NCBI GenBank assembly: GCA_964495905.1
Contig: CAZBWN010000029.1
Span: 62,001 to 126,000 of the forward strand
Origin: CAJBLF01 sp964495905
GTDB taxonomy: Bacteria; Patescibacteriota; Gracilibacteria; Absconditabacterales; Absconditicoccaceae
Direction of reading: 5' to 3'
Length of the DNA stretch: 64,000 nucleotides
Part shown: piece after piece, positions 61,087 to 64,000 of the stretch
Numbering within the stretch: the stretch's first letter is position 1
Layout: each line of letters opens with the position of its first letter
Program-made: the position numbers and the translations under genes
Notes under the pieces: generated by a model
Databases searched by the model: none
Told to the model about the DNA's origin: nothing
The model's input: only the letters and a program-made list of their open reading frames with translations

Positions 61087-62472
61087 TTATCCTATTGATC
61101 CTTCCATTTCTAGTTCTACTAACTTATTCAATTCTCCTGCATACTCTAGTGGGAGTTTTTTGATGACTGAAGAAAAGAATCCATTTACGATCATCGTGAT
61201 GGCTTTGTCCTTTGTCAGTCAGCGAGCCATGAGGTAGAAAAGTTCAGATTCATCTATTTTTCCTGCACTTGCTTCATGCGCTACAATAGCGGTATTGTTA
61301 TAAGATTTGATGTCTGGTATGGTGTTGGATGTCGAGGTATCATCAAAGAGCAATGCATCACATTGGGTATGATTGGTCGCATAATCTGCTCCTGGTCCCA
61401 TAGTGACAAGTCAGCGATACGTATTGATCCCTCATTTTCTGGAGATAGATTTTGCTACGATATTTGATGAGGTATATTTTCCTATATGAATAGCTTTTGA
61501 TCATGTGTCTTGATGCTGTCCTTCTCCTGCTACCGCTATCCCGAGCATATCTGTCTTACTGTAATCTCCTTTGAGTATAGAACAAGGATATAACATCGTC
61601 GTACACGATCATAGGTTTCCATTGACCCATTCCATATAGCCATGCTCCTCTATTATCGATCTTTTGGTATTTAAATTATAGGTGTTTGTTGACCGATTTT
61701 CTACGGATGAATATTTCATCTTAGAATTTTTTCCTACAAAAATTTCTACCAATCCTGCATGGAGCGATGCTTTATCGAATTTTGGTGCTGAACATCCTTC
61801 TATATAATTTCCTTCTGCATCATCATCTATGATAATCATGGTATGTTCAAATTGTCCTCCTGCATAGGTATTCATGCGAAAATATGCTTGTAGTGGGTCT
61901 GTGAGTTTGACTCCTTTGGGTACATGAATAAATGTACCTCAGCTCCAGACCGCACCATGTAATGCTGCGAACATATGGTCATGCGCAGGTACTAATTTCA
62001 TGAAATGCTTTTTGACTAATTCTGGATATTTGATAACGGCTTGCGACATATCTTCAAAAATAATTCCTTTTGATGATCGTTTTTCTTTGATCTGATGATA
62101 AACATTGAGAGAATCATATTGTCCTCCTGCTCCTGCAAGATATTTTTGTTCTGCCTCGGGAATTCAGAGCTTTTTGAATTTTTCTTTGATCTCTGCGGGT
62201 ACATCTTCTCGATTGTGTGCATATCATTCCTGTTCTTGATGGGGCTTAGCATAATAGACAATATCATCCAGATTGAGTCAAGAAAGATCTGGTCATCGTG
62301 TTGGCAATTGATGATTGCGGAAGATTTTTAAAGATTCCAGACGATGAGTAAGCATCCGTTCAGGTTCTTTTTGATCAGCAGAAATCTTCCTGACCGTGTC
62401 TTCTGTGAGACCTTTGAGGTAGAGTTCATATTTTATCTTGTCTGATGATTCGAGGGTTGATTTGAGGGACAT
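61087..62472 (-). CDS. sufB: Fe-S cluster assembly protein SufB
   Basis: 461 residues. SufB landmarks: RLESLKIFRNHQLPTRGPDL, KYLAGAGGQYDS, SSKGIIFEDMSQAV, HMFAALHGAVWSGGTFIHVP (the KGVKLTDPLQAYFRMNT segment follows), QFEHTMIIIDDDAEGNYIEG followed by CSAPKF, KMKYSSVENRSTNTYNLNTK, and HEASAGKIDESELFYLMARG. Together with SufC it forms the SufBC2D-type scaffold; no sufD, sufS or sufU is in the window. The start ATG at 62470-62472 lies 2 bp after the sufC stop. Many glycines, for example in ARGLTKD, are TGA. Confidence 0.96.
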
Positions 62473-62474
62473 AT

Positions 62475-63248
62475 TTATGTTTTTGCTATATCGGTAAATC
62501 CTTCTTTTTTTATTTTTTTAATCAATTCCTGGGTTCCTTCTTTGATTATTTTTCCTTTTTCTAGGACATATACTTGATCAACGGGGATATGTTTCAAGAT
62601 ATCGAATATATGGGTGATGATGATAAAACTGTTGTTTTCATGATTAAGTTTGGCCATCATTTTGACTACTGATTTGAACGCATCTACATCCAATCCGCTA
62701 TCTATTTCATCTAAGAAAATATATTTAGGTTCTAAAAGCTTTAGTTGAAGTATTTCTATCTTTCTCCTCTCTCCCCCGCTGAATCCCACATTGAGATCTC
62801 TTCGAAGAAACTCCATGCTGATTATGAGCTCTTCCATAATAGGTTTCACTAAATTTTTGAAGCTCAAAAATGTAGTCGGTGTTCCTGTTTTTGCATCATA
62901 TATCGATTTGAGAAACTCAAATAGTTTGATGCCTTTGATTTCAGGGATATGCTGGAAAGCTACGAAAATTCATAGTTTAGCTCTTTCGCACGGACTTAAA
63001 GGTAGAAGGTTTAAGGTAGAAGGTGGAAGGTTGTCTTTTTGTTTTAATGTTGTTGTATTCGTAATTCGTAATTCTCAATTCGTAATTTGGTATTTAGGAT
63101 GTCCCATAATGGTCATCGCAAGTGAAGATTTTCCTGAGCCATTTTTTCCGATGATACAGTAATTTTTTCCAAGCTCGAAATTCATGGAGATATCATCTAT
63201 AATCGTTTTATTATCTACTTCTACGGAGAGGTTTGTTATTTTTAACAT
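62475..63248 (-). CDS. sufC: Fe-S assembly ATPase SufC
   Basis: 257 residues. ABC-type: Walker A IIGKNGSGKSSLAMTIMGHP, then LGIFVAFQHIPEIKGI (Q-loop with the SufC-specific FQ), signature NVGFSGGERRKIEILQ, Walker B PKYIFLDEIDSGLDVDA, H-loop FIIITHIFDIL. SufC supplies ATP-driven motion to the SufB/SufD scaffold. Residues about 53-83, between the Walker A helix and the Q-loop, derive from intergenic-type repeats (62998-63090) inserted in frame and replace the usual short linker. Start ATG at 63246-63248; stop TAA at 62475. Confidence 0.96.
62998..63090. repeat. Intergenic-type repeat inside sufC, in frame
   Basis: Units related to ATTCGTAATTCGTAATT and AGAAGGTTTAAGGTAGAAGG, which elsewhere are intergenic (for example 12320-12350), are translated as a low-complexity linker within the ATPase domain. 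Confidence 0.75.
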
Positions 63249-63366
63249 GATGATAAATGATAAATGATAAATGATGTTGATGAGGGATTTAGTGTATGCA
63301 ATTTAAATCCTCCCCCACTTCGTGGTACTCCTCCTTTGAAAAAGGAGGACAAAAATAGTTGTTTCT
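63249..63366. repeat. Microrepeat and dispersed repeat upstream of sufC
   Basis: ATGATAAATGATAAATGATA-type units (63246-63275), then TCCTCC...GGAGGA (63304-63355), a partial copy of the element at 25020-25140. Confidence 0.6.
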
Positions 63367-64000
63367 TTACTTATGTAAATTTATGAAGTCGCCTGAGTTA
63401 CCATAGAATTGATTGAACATATCGTTGATATATCTCTCTGGATCATAATTCCCTTTTCATCTGATATCAAGCATAGTGTTGATTCGTCACTGGTTGATAT
63501 TTTGCATATCCTGTAATGCTTTTTTTTCATCTTCATTGAAGAAATCTTTGTATTGCACTTCGTTTGATGCTTTTTTTTGCTCTTCTTCTTTTTCTTTTGA
63601 AGACAACTGATTTTCTTGTTTATTGTCTTCTAATTTCTGGAGTAATTCTTGAACTGAGCTTTCTATCTGTTGGTTTATCTGTGCATCATTTTTGGATCAA
63701 TCACAGAGTTCTTTTATACTTTTAGCATCCTTACTTTTGAGTGCATCTATCGTATTTTGATGCTGTTGTTGATACGATTCTAGTCATTGTCTTCCTTTGA
63801 TGATTGAGGGGATTATATTCTCGTAAGGTATTTGCATGCAGAGTGTAGGATTCTCTATCTTGTCAGAGAAATCAGATGTATATTTATTAGTGTTTTTCTG
63901 CATCTGTAATTGAAGCATTCCTACTTGTTCTTTACTTGTATCTAGAATAGAGCGTAATTTTTCGTAACAAGCAGAGTCTAAAATGGATACACTTTTGCTG
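63367..64000 (-). CDS. Hypothetical protein, N-terminus beyond the window
   Basis: About 210 codons from the window edge to TAA at 63367-63369; the start lies outside. The visible part is charged and helical, with a Gln/Glu/Lys-rich coiled coil (QQIESSVQELLQKLEDNKQE) and Cys residues (ILDSACYEKL, NPTLCMQIPY, SIKELCDGS) that could form disulfides if exported. Glycines include TGA. No family is recognised. It might be an envelope or surface-associated protein, but without the N-terminus a signal peptide cannot be judged. Confidence 0.55.

Overview
The window is AT-rich and bacterial, and its genes only make sense if TGA is read as glycine (translation table 25). This is the code of the candidate phyla Absconditabacteria (SR1) and Gracilibacteria. 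TGA falls on invariant glycines: the NMN-adenylyltransferase GRFQPFHLGH box, the FtsH segment before Walker A, the GGGAAG dinucleotide site of the HI0933-type flavoprotein, and the Gly-rich tail of the TPM protein. Under the standard code about three quarters of the genes look shattered; under table 25 they are intact. All CDS boundaries here use TAA and TAG only as stops.

Layout. 1-9.6 kb (mostly minus): an exported protein, mnmA, a Lys-rich histone-like protein, a CoA-binding protein, a HAD phosphatase (plus), pcrA/uvrD, a deoxyhypusine-synthase-like gene, a NUDIX gene and a DnaE fragment holding only the PHP domain. 9.8-17.6 kb (mostly plus): probable SRP RNA, an amidase-SpoIID cell-wall hydrolase fusion, a WecG/TagA glycosyltransferase, a large one-pass membrane protein and a shortened alaS. 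17.6-24.9 kb (minus): a GNAT gene, recJ, an unidentified structured RNA, a NadM-NUDIX fusion, tRNA-Trp next to rnpB, and a P-type ATPase. 25.2-34.5 kb: DUF378, ung, then a defence/SOS-type island (type IIG restriction-modification enzyme, PD-(D/E)XK protein, two dinD copies) and recG. 34.7-45.1 kb (plus): ftsH, a PSP1/RicT-like gene, a TPR protein, def, galU, dnaB, TPM protein and lemA. 45.2-64 kb: two RNA-like intergenic regions, a flavoprotein, a saccharopine-dehydrogenase-like gene, a soluble histidine kinase, nitronate monooxygenase, truD, an OLD-family nuclease, coiled-coil membrane proteins, a NifU/IscU-like scaffold, an AbiEi-like gene and sufB-sufC.

The most unusual pattern is a set of single-gene insertions at the 3' ends of host genes, each bounded by direct copies of the host gene's own tail. 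It is seen at the dnaE fragment (86 bp, 81 identical), at a small gene downstream of recJ (30 bp, 29 identical) and at recG (41 bp, three copies around two dinD units). At the second locus the repeat also supplies the stop codon of a truncated alaS. Other observations are a palindrome AGTATACT upstream of dinD, OLD and the histidine kinase, intergenic repeats that have entered recG and sufC in frame, and three intergenic regions that look like structured RNAs.

Functionally the window combines replication and repair (PcrA, RecJ, RecG, Ung, DnaB), RNA maturation (RNase P, MnmA, TruD, AlaRS, peptide deformylase), Fe-S assembly, envelope turnover and defence, as expected for a small-genome, probably host-associated bacterium. 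Coordinates and translations were read by hand. Family assignments rest on visible motifs; no database search was run.
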